IMG/VR virus record: IMGVR_UViG_3300027759_000493
Coordinates: 1-21,466 of that record
Source of the DNA: a virus
Direction: 5' to 3' (one strand)
DNA: 21,466 nt
A program made the translations under genes and the position numbers. The notes under the pieces are model-generated. The model made no database searches. It was not told where the DNA came from and saw only the letters and a list, made by a program, of their open reading frames with translations. This document shows positions 13,931-20,652 of the stretch, in pieces (position 1 is the first letter of the stretch; every line of letters starts with the position of its first letter).

Positions 13931-14042
13931 GCTTTATTCTCGTTTCTACTTTGGGAATCATTGCGCGTTCCAGTTCAGGAACGGCGGTAGTAGTTTCCTT
14001 TGATTTTACCTTAATTCTTAAAATTCTTTTTATGCGTTCCAT
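13917..14042 (-). CDS. Basic miniprotein, 41 aa
   Basis: The gap between the glycosyltransferase and the connector is covered by this frame of 41 codons, which overlaps both neighbours (13 nt and 14 nt). It reads MERIKRILRIKVKSKETTTA, VPELERAMIPKVETRIKRG and NH. It is strongly basic at both ends and probably helical. No Shine-Dalgarno of note is seen (AGGCAG lies too far upstream), so translation would depend on coupling to the glycosyltransferase. Basic miniproteins may bind nucleic acid, but there is no evidence beyond charge. The only reasons to trust it are the lack of other use for the gap and the overlaps, a layout common in this operon. Confidence 0.5.
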   Translation of the reverse strand: MERIKRILRIKVKSKETTTAVPELERAMIPKVETRIKRGNH

Positions 14043-14707
14043 ATATCGTGCTGCCTATCATCTAGCCAATAATTCTTGGAATGAGGCAATATTGCGCCGG
14101 TATGAGCATAGATAGGAAAGCCTAGTGATTTAACTCGCCGGCAAAATTGAAGATCCTCGCCAATCCAGTTGCCGTGGATAGGTCCATCCCAAAACCAACA
14201 CCAATCTTGCCCCTGGTGTTCATCAGCTTCATCACGCATTTTTTCTAACACGCTGCGGTGAATCAAAAGGCAACCAGTTCCTGCTGCATCTACTTCAAAC
14301 AATGAATCTTTATCATAATTATTGAGTGGCAAGAATCCTTCAGGTGCATCTTGAAAGATTGTTGGAACTGGTTTTGGATATGGGAATCCTGTTTCAAAAC
14401 TTGCAAATACTAATCCCGCCACAACCGGGCGTTCCTTTTCGTGAGCCGCTTCAACCAATTTATCAAAACTTGAAACTGGCAATTGCTCATCTGAATCCAT
14501 CATTAAAAGCCAATCAGATTTGGTTTCCAAGAATTGCTTAACCAACCGATTGCGTTGCTTTGATAAAAGCCCTGAACCCTTGATTCGCACAAAGGGTCCT
14601 AATCGAGATGCCCTAGATTGCGTAAGTTGAATCAAGCTAAATGCAAACCCGCCATCAACTGTACCTGGATCACAACTACCAACTGAAACTTTATGTGCGC
14701 TTTTCAT
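14030..14707 (-). CDS. GT-A glycosyltransferase encoded next to the capsid gene
   Basis: This 225-residue protein fits a metal-dependent GT-A (family-2-like) glycosyltransferase that moves sugar from a nucleotide donor. The DxD motif is D71-S72-D73 in WLLMMDSDEQ. GEDLQFCRRVKSLGF (E183, D184) is the usual acidic catalytic or acceptor-side motif, and H202 and H209 (AHTGAILPHS) can complete metal binding. QRNRLVKQFL before the DxD is also typical. The length is full for a small single-domain enzyme, with no membrane helix, so it acts in the cytoplasm. It starts after a stem-loop that follows the capsid gene; GGGGGA lies just 2 nt from ATG. Its place inside the head genes suggests that a virion protein is the acceptor, which is inference. 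Confidence 0.8.
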   Translation of the reverse strand: MKSAHKVSVGSCDPGTVDGGFAFSLIQLTQSRASRLGPFVRIKGSGLLSKQRNRLVKQFLETKSDWLLMMDSDEQLPVSSFDKLVEAAHEKERPVVAGLVFASFETGFPYPKPVPTIFQDAPEGFLPLNNYDKDSLFEVDAAGTGCLLIHRSVLEKMRDEADEHQGQDWCWFWDGPIHGNWIGEDLQFCRRVKSLGFPIYAHTGAILPHSKNYWLDDRQHDIWNA

Positions 14708-14715
14708 AATCCCCC
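14708..14715 (-). promoter_or_regulatory. Shine-Dalgarno of the glycosyltransferase, complementary to upstream hairpin loop
   Basis: GGGGGA (14710-14715, minus strand) is spaced only 2 nt from the ATG at 14707. The loop of the preceding stem-loop (14747-14752) reads TCCCCC on the minus strand, an exact complement. Pairing would hide this ribosome site. The complement is seen directly; regulation is inferred. Confidence 0.5.
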
Positions 14716-14728
14716 GATTAATTGAGAA

Positions 14729-14770
14729 GTGAAGGTTGGGCTAGTTGGGGGAAACTAACCCAACCTTCAC
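14729..14770 (-). terminator. Stem-loop after the capsid gene (attenuating terminator or mRNA-end hairpin)
   Basis: Minus-strand arms GTGAAGGTTGGGTTAGTT (14753-14770) and AACTAGCCCAACCTTCAC (14729-14746) pair over 18 bp with one G-U wobble and a six-base loop TCCCCC. It begins 18 nt after the capsid stop. The wobble pairs only in the minus-strand RNA, in agreement with the direction of transcription. No U-run follows (TTCTCAATTAA), so full intrinsic termination is doubtful. It more likely attenuates transcription or protects the abundant capsid mRNA end. Confidence 0.65.
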
Positions 14771-14788
14771 AATTTTTAACTCTCTAGA

Positions 14789-16141
14789 TTAGAAAGTTGG
14801 TGCTACCAAACCGGTGCCTGAAATGATTGAGGCAGCGAGTGGGTAACGCTCTGCTGAGAAGGCACCAAAGCCGTAAACAACAGATTTAACAGTGAGTGAA
14901 CCAGCGCCTGTTGCATCAAATGAGAGTGCAAAAGGTGATCCTGGTTGTTCCCAAAGGTGCATTTCTGGTGCTGCAACGCAGTAGATTTCATCCTGGTTTG
15001 TTGCTGCGCCAAGGTTTGTAAGCACATTTGCATCAGTTACAACTGGAAGGCCAAGGATTGTGTAACCTGAGTTTCCGTATCCTGGAAGTCCAGCGCCTGC
15101 TGCTGCTGCGTTCATTGGTCCGTTTGAATTCGGAACTGCCAATGGGCGGCCTGTTGTGTCGCTTGAAGCAAGAATTGCTGCAAGGCGGCGTGGATGCATA
15201 ATCCAGTGTGTTGGAGCGATGAAAACATTGCTCTCAACTTTCTGGTAAGCATCTGCCAACTTTGAGTAAAGAAGTGCAGTTGTAGGTGTTGTTGCAGTGT
15301 AAGTAACTGTGTTTCCACCTGATGCGCGGATTCCCTTGAACTGGCCGTTGTTGCCTGTTCCGTTTAGAACCTGGTAATCCACTGTTGTGTGCCAAGAGCG
15401 AATAAGGTCTGCTACAACGAATGTATCAATACCTGTTCCGCGCTCAATAGCCTGCTTTGATAGATCCTGCTGGCCGGCAATTGTGCGTACCGGAATTGTG
15501 AGCAGAGTATCATCTGAATCAGTGTTAGAAACATCAGTGTTTTGTGTTTCCTGAACTGCAGTAGATGTTCCAGTAGTCATACGGGAAATGTTTAGAGTCA
15601 TTCCCGCTGCTGGAAGTGCGTGCTTTGATGTTGCGTAATCTGCAGTTGGGCGGCCTGCGCGTGCATAAGGTGCAGCGAGATCAACCAAATACTGAGGGAT
15701 TACAAGGCCAGCAAAGTTATCAGTTGCAACCGAACGGCGCTCAACTGATTCTTCCTTTGTGTGGCGTGCTAGGCGCTCTTGCGCTGAGTAATCGCCACGA
15801 ATCTGCGCTGCGTAAACATCCTTAACGAATGAAACTTCAGCTTCAGGTGTGTATGTGCGTGCTTCGCGTGTAACTGTTGCTCCACCAACGCGAGGTGCTA
15901 CAACTGCTGCGACTGAAGCGCGAACTTCAGCAGCCTTTGCATCTGCAGTAGCCTGTGTTGAGAACTTTTCAATCTTTGCATCAAGTGCGCGTGCCTCTTC
16001 AACAAGAGCATCAACCTTTTCGGTTTCCTCTGCAGTAAGATCGGTGCGCTCTTCGGCAGCAACTGCCTCTAGAACTGCATCCATTTCAACCTTAACTGCA
16101 TCACGGCGCTCAAGAGCAATATCAAGATATGACTTAGACAT
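14789..16141 (-). CDS. Major capsid protein, HK97 fold with N-terminal delta domain
   Basis: This 450-residue protein starts at ATG 16141, where GGAG lies 5 nt upstream; the frame runs open for 29 further codons with no site. Residues 1-70 (LDIALERRDAVK, LTAEETEKVDALVEEARALD) form the acidic coiled-coil delta domain that acts as internal scaffold and is cut off by the protease, probably near residues 90-105 (GATVTREARTYTPEAEV). The rest carries HK97-fold landmarks: FVKDVYAAQIRG, LVIPQYLVDL, IPVRTIAGQQDLSKQAIERG, WIMHPRRLAAIL and a C-terminal AFSAERYPLA. It forms the icosahedral shell. It sits between two stem-loops, which sets it apart from the otherwise packed operon and suits a product needed in hundreds of copies. 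Confidence 0.93.
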   Translation of the reverse strand: MSKSYLDIALERRDAVKVEMDAVLEAVAAEERTDLTAEETEKVDALVEEARALDAKIEKFSTQATADAKAAEVRASVAAVVAPRVGGATVTREARTYTPEAEVSFVKDVYAAQIRGDYSAQERLARHTKEESVERRSVATDNFAGLVIPQYLVDLAAPYARAGRPTADYATSKHALPAAGMTLNISRMTTGTSTAVQETQNTDVSNTDSDDTLLTIPVRTIAGQQDLSKQAIERGTGIDTFVVADLIRSWHTTVDYQVLNGTGNNGQFKGIRASGGNTVTYTATTPTTALLYSKLADAYQKVESNVFIAPTHWIMHPRRLAAILASSDTTGRPLAVPNSNGPMNAAAAGAGLPGYGNSGYTILGLPVVTDANVLTNLGAATNQDEIYCVAAPEMHLWEQPGSPFALSFDATGAGSLTVKSVVYGFGAFSAERYPLAASIISGTGLVAPTF

Positions 16142-16229
16142 TTTTCTCCAATGAGTGTTTGATTTTTGTGAGGTGGTGGCGATGCTCTCCACGGCGCTTT
16201 TAGGGTGTGGGATTCGCTCCGGCTTCAAT

Positions 16230-16250
16230 CTGCTAACAATTTGCCAGCAG
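16230..16250 (-). promoter_or_regulatory. Small stem-loop upstream of the capsid gene
   Basis: The minus-strand RNA can form a 9-bp hairpin (arms CTGCTGGCA and TGTTAGCAG in outline, with two G-U pairs and a 3-nt loop), beginning 4 nt after the protease stop at 16255. On the plus strand the two wobble positions are A-C mismatches, so the structure fits minus-strand RNA. It lies in the 113-nt gap before the capsid ATG; I see no convincing -10/-35 promoter in that gap. An RNA-processing or stabilising role is possible. The hairpin is short, so chance cannot be excluded. Confidence 0.4.
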
Positions 16251-16254
16251 AATA

Positions 16255-17022
16255 TTATTTTGTGTTATTGATAATTGCTTTTGCTAGGCGTAGGGAAATT
16301 GAACGCCCTGCAGTTGCAGGCATACCTGTTGGCTCTAACTCAACTTCAGGATCCTCAACCTCAATAGTTGGGGTTAGAGTATCTAGCCCAAGCAAAACCT
16401 CAAGCATACTTTTGCCTTCCTCAAGGCTATCGTAAGATTCAGAAACTTTTTCAAGAATTGAATTAATAACAAGTGTTGATTCGCCATCTAGGGCGCGGCC
16501 CTCTTTGATTGCATCCATTGCGTTTTGTAGTGCCTCTCTTGCTTCAACAGTTGTTGTTGGATATGCAGGATAGGTAACAACTGAAACATCCCCATCTGCT
16601 AGTGAAACTTCAGTAAGTGTGCGAACTGAACGATCCTCATTCCACTTTTGGCGAATGACTCGGAACGCGAAACTCATCTGATCTACATCACCGCGCTCAA
16701 CTAACTTATACAAATCACGGCCTTCAGTTGTATCTGCAATCTCTGCATCCATAAATAGGCCACGCTCATCTTCACTGAGTGTAAGAGTTCCATTCTTAGT
16801 GCGAGCCAATGGCAAGCCTTCGTGGTTAATGAGCAGGCGTACATCAGGTGTTTCGCTCAAAGTCTTGCGAAATGCGCCGGGCGCAATTGTTTCTTTAAAA
16901 GGTAGGGGAACGCTTGCATCATTGAATACTGCAGCATAACCGCGTAAGCGCATAGTTCCATCTTCAGCTTGGCGTGCCTCAACATCTTGAACTGTAAATG
17001 TACGGCGTTCGATTTCTTTCAT
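16255..17022 (-). CDS. Possible separate prohead protease from an internal start (255 aa)
   Basis: Inside the fusion gene, codon 186 is an ATG at 17022 preceded by AAGGAG with a 4-nt spacer. This is the most canonical ribosome site in the window, and it falls exactly at the junction between the HAD domain and the protease. Translation from it would give a 255-residue protease starting MKEIERRTFTVQDVE, the usual start and size of HK97-type proteases. Both forms would share the C-terminus, the Ser S302 and the His H252 (full-length numbering). This is an inference from the site; the longer product is equally open. Nested starts in phage head protease genes are known, for example lambda C and Nu3, though there the short form is the scaffold. 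Confidence 0.6.
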   Translation of the reverse strand: MKEIERRTFTVQDVEARQAEDGTMRLRGYAAVFNDASVPLPFKETIAPGAFRKTLSETPDVRLLINHEGLPLARTKNGTLTLSEDERGLFMDAEIADTTEGRDLYKLVERGDVDQMSFAFRVIRQKWNEDRSVRTLTEVSLADGDVSVVTYPAYPTTTVEAREALQNAMDAIKEGRALDGESTLVINSILEKVSESYDSLEEGKSMLEVLLGLDTLTPTIEVEDPEVELEPTGMPATAGRSISLRLAKAIINNTK

Positions 17023-17577
17023 CTTGCTCCTTGAGTTTGCACCAGTAATACTGGATGGATTCATTGTTTCAATTCCAAGAGATTGATAAGCCTCTCTTGC
17101 GCTATCCCCATTATCAATTGCAAGTTTTACTGTTTTTGTTTCCATAATTTTTTCAGCCGTTGCTTTTTTATATTCAGGGCTAGCCATATCTGTATTATTT
17201 AAAGTTAAAGCATTATATTCAACACCTGCTGCACGCAAATCTGTTGCAGTTTTATTGCGCTCATCTGCCATTCGGCCAGTTACAATGTGAATATAATATT
17301 CTTTTCCTAATTCATTAACATAATCAATATTTTTTTGTATGCCTTCACTGCCATTAAGAACAGTTCCATCAACATCAACAATAACAACTGTATTTGATGA
17401 ACTGTTGCGTTCTCCCATTGGGTCAATACCCTCGGCTAATGAAACTGCAACCATCTGATCAACTGCATCTTGTTTTGATGTATGGCATCCAATTGTGGTA
17501 AATGAGCCATCAGATTCCTCTTTTACTGTTGCCCATCCTGCACAATCTGATTCTTTATTACTGATGTAATAAGGCAT
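16255..17577 (-). CDS. HAD phosphatase domain fused to HK97-type prohead maturation protease
   Basis: This 440-residue protein has three parts. Residues 1-50 (CAGWATVKEESDG, IGCHTSKQDAVDQM) match a small domain often found before phage head proteases. Residues 62-175 are a HAD-type hydrolase: motif I VIVDVDGTVLNG (D68, D70), motif II HIVTGR (T100), a Lys near 139-143, and motif IV LAIDNGD (D155). It resembles the phosphatase part of polynucleotide kinase. Residues 186-345 are an HK97 prohead protease: RRTFTVQDVEAR, LRGYAAVFN, ETIAPGAF, catalytic His H252 in INHEG, and Ser S302 in VDQMSFAFRV. The C-terminal 90 residues are acidic and helical. The start overlaps the portal stop (TAATG). The protease cuts the capsid delta domain. 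The HAD substrate is unknown. Confidence 0.88.
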   Translation of the reverse strand: MPYYISNKESDCAGWATVKEESDGSFTTIGCHTSKQDAVDQMVAVSLAEGIDPMGERNSSSNTVVIVDVDGTVLNGSEGIQKNIDYVNELGKEYYIHIVTGRMADERNKTATDLRAAGVEYNALTLNNTDMASPEYKKATAEKIMETKTVKLAIDNGDSAREAYQSLGIETMNPSSITGANSRSKMKEIERRTFTVQDVEARQAEDGTMRLRGYAAVFNDASVPLPFKETIAPGAFRKTLSETPDVRLLINHEGLPLARTKNGTLTLSEDERGLFMDAEIADTTEGRDLYKLVERGDVDQMSFAFRVIRQKWNEDRSVRTLTEVSLADGDVSVVTYPAYPTTTVEAREALQNAMDAIKEGRALDGESTLVINSILEKVSESYDSLEEGKSMLEVLLGLDTLTPTIEVEDPEVELEPTGMPATAGRSISLRLAKAIINNTK

Positions 17578-18974
17578 TACTTAACCTCATAGGCTGCTGC
17601 AGGATCTGCAGGATCAATTGTTGCAATTTGCTGCAATTGACTTGAAGGCAATCCAGTGTGCTTCATATCAGGCAAGCCAACTGCCTTAGTTACTGCTGCA
17701 GGATCAAAGCCAACCTGAATCAAACTTGCTGCAATCTCGGTGCGTAGCTTTAGTCCAACATCCTTGGCATCTGTTGCATCAATATTTTGTAGTGGAACGC
17801 GATACTCATCGCCACTTTCAATTGGTGCCATATCTTCATAAGAGTGAACATCATTGATTGAAAGGAAACCTTCACGCAAGCCCTTTGTATAGGCATCATA
17901 ACGCTCAATTGTTGTGCCACGCAGTAGGGCATCTAGGTTGAAGCGGATGAATCCATCAGGTTCAGGTAGCAATGTTGATAGTGATTGCTCAATTCGCTCC
18001 AAGATAGGGCGCAATGAGTGCTGCACAAATGAAAGGTTTTGTGCTTCAACTGATGCAAAAGACATTGCACCGGCTACAGGGTGGCCTAGCAATGAGAGTG
18101 GAACGCGGAAAATACGAGCAATTTCTTCAACTGAGAAACGGCGTGTATCCAAAAGTTGAGCATCATTCGCATTAATTGTTAGTGGGGAGAATGAAGCGCC
18201 ACCTGAAAGGATGCCAATTTTACCTGCGCGGTATGGGCCAGTGTGGCTAATGTTCCAATCACGGCCAATATCTGCTGCCTGCTCTTCAGTAAGTTCACCT
18301 GGAACTGTGATAACGCCACCTGGATTAGCAGCATTACCAAAGTATGAAGCGGCATAAGTATCTGCAGCCATCGCTGAACCAATTGTTGTACGGCAAGCCG
18401 CAATTGGGCTTAGGCCATAACGCTGCCCTGGCAAACGGAAATCAGGAATGTGCATAATCTCGCGGCCATCAAGAATTTGCTCATAGGTTCCCCCGCCTTC
18501 GAGGCGAACCTTTACATAGTAAACCAAAGGTTCACCTGGGGCAGTACGCTCAATGCGAACATAACGCGGATCAATAACATATAACTCTTTTACATCGCCC
18601 ATATCATCGCGCACTGTGAGGATGTAAGCGTTGCCTTCAAGTTTGAATGAAGTAACAATCTGCTCATAAAACTCAAGGCGTGTTGTTTCAGGATTAGGGC
18701 GTGAAACCCAATCAGGTTGGCTGCCATAAACAGTTGCATAAGGCAAGCGGTTACGGCCACGGCGTACATACGCTGCAACCGGTAATGAGCTAACTGTATC
18801 TGCAAGCAAGCGAACGCAGGCATAAACAGTGGACATACGAATGGCAGTTTCAGAATCAACTACAACGCCTGCCATTGTTTCAAACGCAGGGCGGCCTGGA
18901 ATCAATGGTTCGATGTATTGATTGTTAGCACGCTTTTCGCCTGATGCGTTGTTAAGGCGCTTAGATAAACTCAT
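17577..18974 (-). CDS. Portal protein (HK97 type)
   Basis: This 465-residue protein has the marks of HK97-family portals: AIRMSTVYACVRLLADTVSS near residue 45-65, WVSRPNPETTRLEFYEQIV, a GNAYILTVRDDMG strand, IMHIPDFRLPGQRYGLSPIA, then SYFGNAANPGGVITVPGELT, FSVEEIARIFRVPLSLLG and an LRPILERIEQSL helix. The dodecameric ring sits at one vertex and is the channel for DNA entry and exit and the dock for the terminase. The C-terminal QLQQIATIDPADPAAAYEV tail is flexible. Its start overlaps the preceding miniprotein stop (TAATG) and its stop overlaps the protease fusion start in the same way, so the three genes are translated as one unit. Confidence 0.93.
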   Translation of the reverse strand: MSLSKRLNNASGEKRANNQYIEPLIPGRPAFETMAGVVVDSETAIRMSTVYACVRLLADTVSSLPVAAYVRRGRNRLPYATVYGSQPDWVSRPNPETTRLEFYEQIVTSFKLEGNAYILTVRDDMGDVKELYVIDPRYVRIERTAPGEPLVYYVKVRLEGGGTYEQILDGREIMHIPDFRLPGQRYGLSPIAACRTTIGSAMAADTYAASYFGNAANPGGVITVPGELTEEQAADIGRDWNISHTGPYRAGKIGILSGGASFSPLTINANDAQLLDTRRFSVEEIARIFRVPLSLLGHPVAGAMSFASVEAQNLSFVQHSLRPILERIEQSLSTLLPEPDGFIRFNLDALLRGTTIERYDAYTKGLREGFLSINDVHSYEDMAPIESGDEYRVPLQNIDATDAKDVGLKLRTEIAASLIQVGFDPAAVTKAVGLPDMKHTGLPSSQLQQIATIDPADPAAAYEVK

Positions 18975-19114
18975 TAGTTAGCCTTTTCTGTTAACCATAC
19001 TAGAAAACTACCGCAAACAATTAAAGCAATAGGAACTGAAATCATTGCAAGCCCAGTTGTAACCAGTGTTACCCCAACAATTTCTACTGTTACTGCTAGA
19101 TCAATCTTTTTCAT
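18974..19114 (-). CDS. Membrane miniprotein between terminase and portal, 46 aa
   Basis: This gene fills the gap between the large terminase and the portal. It codes for MKKIDLAVTVEIVGVTLVTT, GLAMISVPIALIVCGSFLVW and LTEKAN. Residues 6-40 are almost wholly hydrophobic, enough for one long or two short membrane helices, with Lys-Lys at the N-terminus and a charged C-terminus. The start is firm: AGGGAG about 4 nt before the ATG, and its stop overlaps the portal start by 1 nt (TAATG). I know no named family. Small membrane proteins at this position are seen in some phages, but the role (superinfection control, lysis or membrane docking of assembly) is unknown. Confidence 0.72.
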   Translation of the reverse strand: MKKIDLAVTVEIVGVTLVTTGLAMISVPIALIVCGSFLVWLTEKAN

Positions 19115-19122
19115 TTTGCTCC

Positions 19123-20652
19123 CTATACCTGAATTGAAAAGAATCTTGCCACCGGTGCAGGTGGTTCAGCCGGTTGTGTGGCTCGGTCATATCCAAAGAT
19201 TGATGCAACTGCAGCATCTACCTTGCGCCTACTACTAGCTTTGGCAACCATAACACCCCTACTTGATTGTTTTGTTACGCAGTTGGCTATGTGTCGGGCA
19301 AGCCTTTCATCTCCATCGTGTGTGAAAGATTCGTTAACCACTGCCTCATAAAACTTTTGTGTTGCCGGCACCATATTTTGCGCTGAGTTGGGATAGGAAA
19401 CTACAGGCAAACCCTCTTCATCCAAAACCATAAAAGTACGCTGCCAACGCGCAGGATCAAAAACAATTTCCCTTACATTGAAGCGTTCATCTCTGAAAGT
19501 ATCAACAATGGTTTGTTCAACCTCGGCAACGGGGATATGCCAACCCTGTTCAGCATCATCTGGGCGTTCCCATAAGCCAACAACCATCAAGTGTGGCTTT
19601 TCTCCACCCAATAACCAGGCAACTAGCGCGGTTGAGTCATTAGAAAATGCACCATCAAAGGCAAGAATTACATCCTCGCCGGGTTCAGGGAATCTATCTT
19701 TATCAACTAACGCTTCCCAAGCGCCGGTTGGTAGCCAAGCAACTGAAGTATTTACGAAACAGTTAAGGCGCTTTGTGCGAAATTCAGCTTCAGGTGTACG
19801 CAAAACTGCGCTTTGCATTTCCTCCGCATCAAGCAAATCGTTGTATCCGGGATTTGCCTCAAGCCAAAGTGATTGATCTCGGTGATCGCCTTCAGGCGTT
19901 GTTGGCTCCCACCACGAAAAGAAAAATGAAGGATCCTTTGTTTCACCCTTAACAACCTTTTGGCCGTATTGGTAAAGCGAGTAGCAAAGAGAATCTTGAC
20001 CATTGCTTTGAGTCTTTACACCTGCAGTTGTGATGCCCAGGAGAAGCGAATCGGCACGCGCACCACCTGCAAGTGAAAGCACATTCCAAAGTTCCCAAGA
20101 TGGTTGGGCGTGAACCTCATCAAAGATTACTAGCGGTGAAGGGTTCAAACCCTCTTTTGAGTAAGCCTCTGCAGATAGTACGCGGTAAACGCTGCCCTTA
20201 TCTTTGAACTCAATGGCATCGCGGTACAAAGTGAACATTGAAGATAACTCTTCATCTAGCTCAATCATTCGCTTGGCAGTGCCAAAAACAATTCTTGCCT
20301 GATCTCTATCAGCAGCACAAGAATAAATTTCAGATCCGTTGCCGCCCATTGTTAAACCGGCCAAGCCCATTGAAGCGGCTAGTGCGCTCTTTCCATTCTT
20401 GCGGCTCATCCCGATTAGGGCGGTGCGGTGTCGAAACCTGCCATCTTCACGGCGAGCTAAGGTATGGCGCAGTAACTCTTTTTGCCAGGGGCGCAGTTGC
20501 AATAACTTGCCGGCAGGTGAAGCCACTGAATCTTTAGTTACTCTACAAACTGCCTCTGCAAACTCGGCGTACAAATCGCCATCACCGCGTTCAATATCCT
20601 CAATGGGAACTTCAGTTAACCAGCGCGGTGGCCATCCTGCAATATCAGCCAT
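19123..20652 (-). CDS. Terminase large subunit
   Basis: This 509-residue packaging motor has the Walker A-like GMSRKNGKS (about residues 81-89), preceded by LRPWQKELLRH, Walker B PLVIFDE (D178, E179), and coupling motif GITTAG. The C-terminal nuclease domain has its first acidic residue in ILAFDGAF (D333), a middle FDPARWQ segment and a last conserved KVDAAVA aspartate (D479). It hydrolyses ATP to drive DNA into the prohead and cuts the concatemer. I choose ATG 20652, which overlaps the small subunit stop by 8 nt (ATGGCTGA), rather than the in-frame TTG five codons upstream. It is of the HK97/P27-partner type that goes with a small subunit of the P27 family. Confidence 0.93.
   Translation of the reverse strand: MADIAGWPPRWLTEVPIEDIERGDGDLYAEFAEAVCRVTKDSVASPAGKLLQLRPWQKELLRHTLARREDGRFRHRTALIGMSRKNGKSALAASMGLAGLTMGGNGSEIYSCAADRDQARIVFGTAKRMIELDEELSSMFTLYRDAIEFKDKGSVYRVLSAEAYSKEGLNPSPLVIFDEVHAQPSWELWNVLSLAGGARADSLLLGITTAGVKTQSNGQDSLCYSLYQYGQKVVKGETKDPSFFFSWWEPTTPEGDHRDQSLWLEANPGYNDLLDAEEMQSAVLRTPEAEFRTKRLNCFVNTSVAWLPTGAWEALVDKDRFPEPGEDVILAFDGAFSNDSTALVAWLLGGEKPHLMVVGLWERPDDAEQGWHIPVAEVEQTIVDTFRDERFNVREIVFDPARWQRTFMVLDEEGLPVVSYPNSAQNMVPATQKFYEAVVNESFTHDGDERLARHIANCVTKQSSRGVMVAKASSRRKVDAAVASIFGYDRATQPAEPPAPVARFFSIQV

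Noticed and set aside
14729-14770. Classic intrinsic terminator
   Set aside because: Stem is strong but the U-run is missing, so I report it as an attenuator or hairpin with reduced confidence.
16142-16228. 29-codon upstream extension of the capsid gene from TTG 16228
   Set aside because: No ribosome site; GGAG before ATG 16141 gives a normal delta-domain start.
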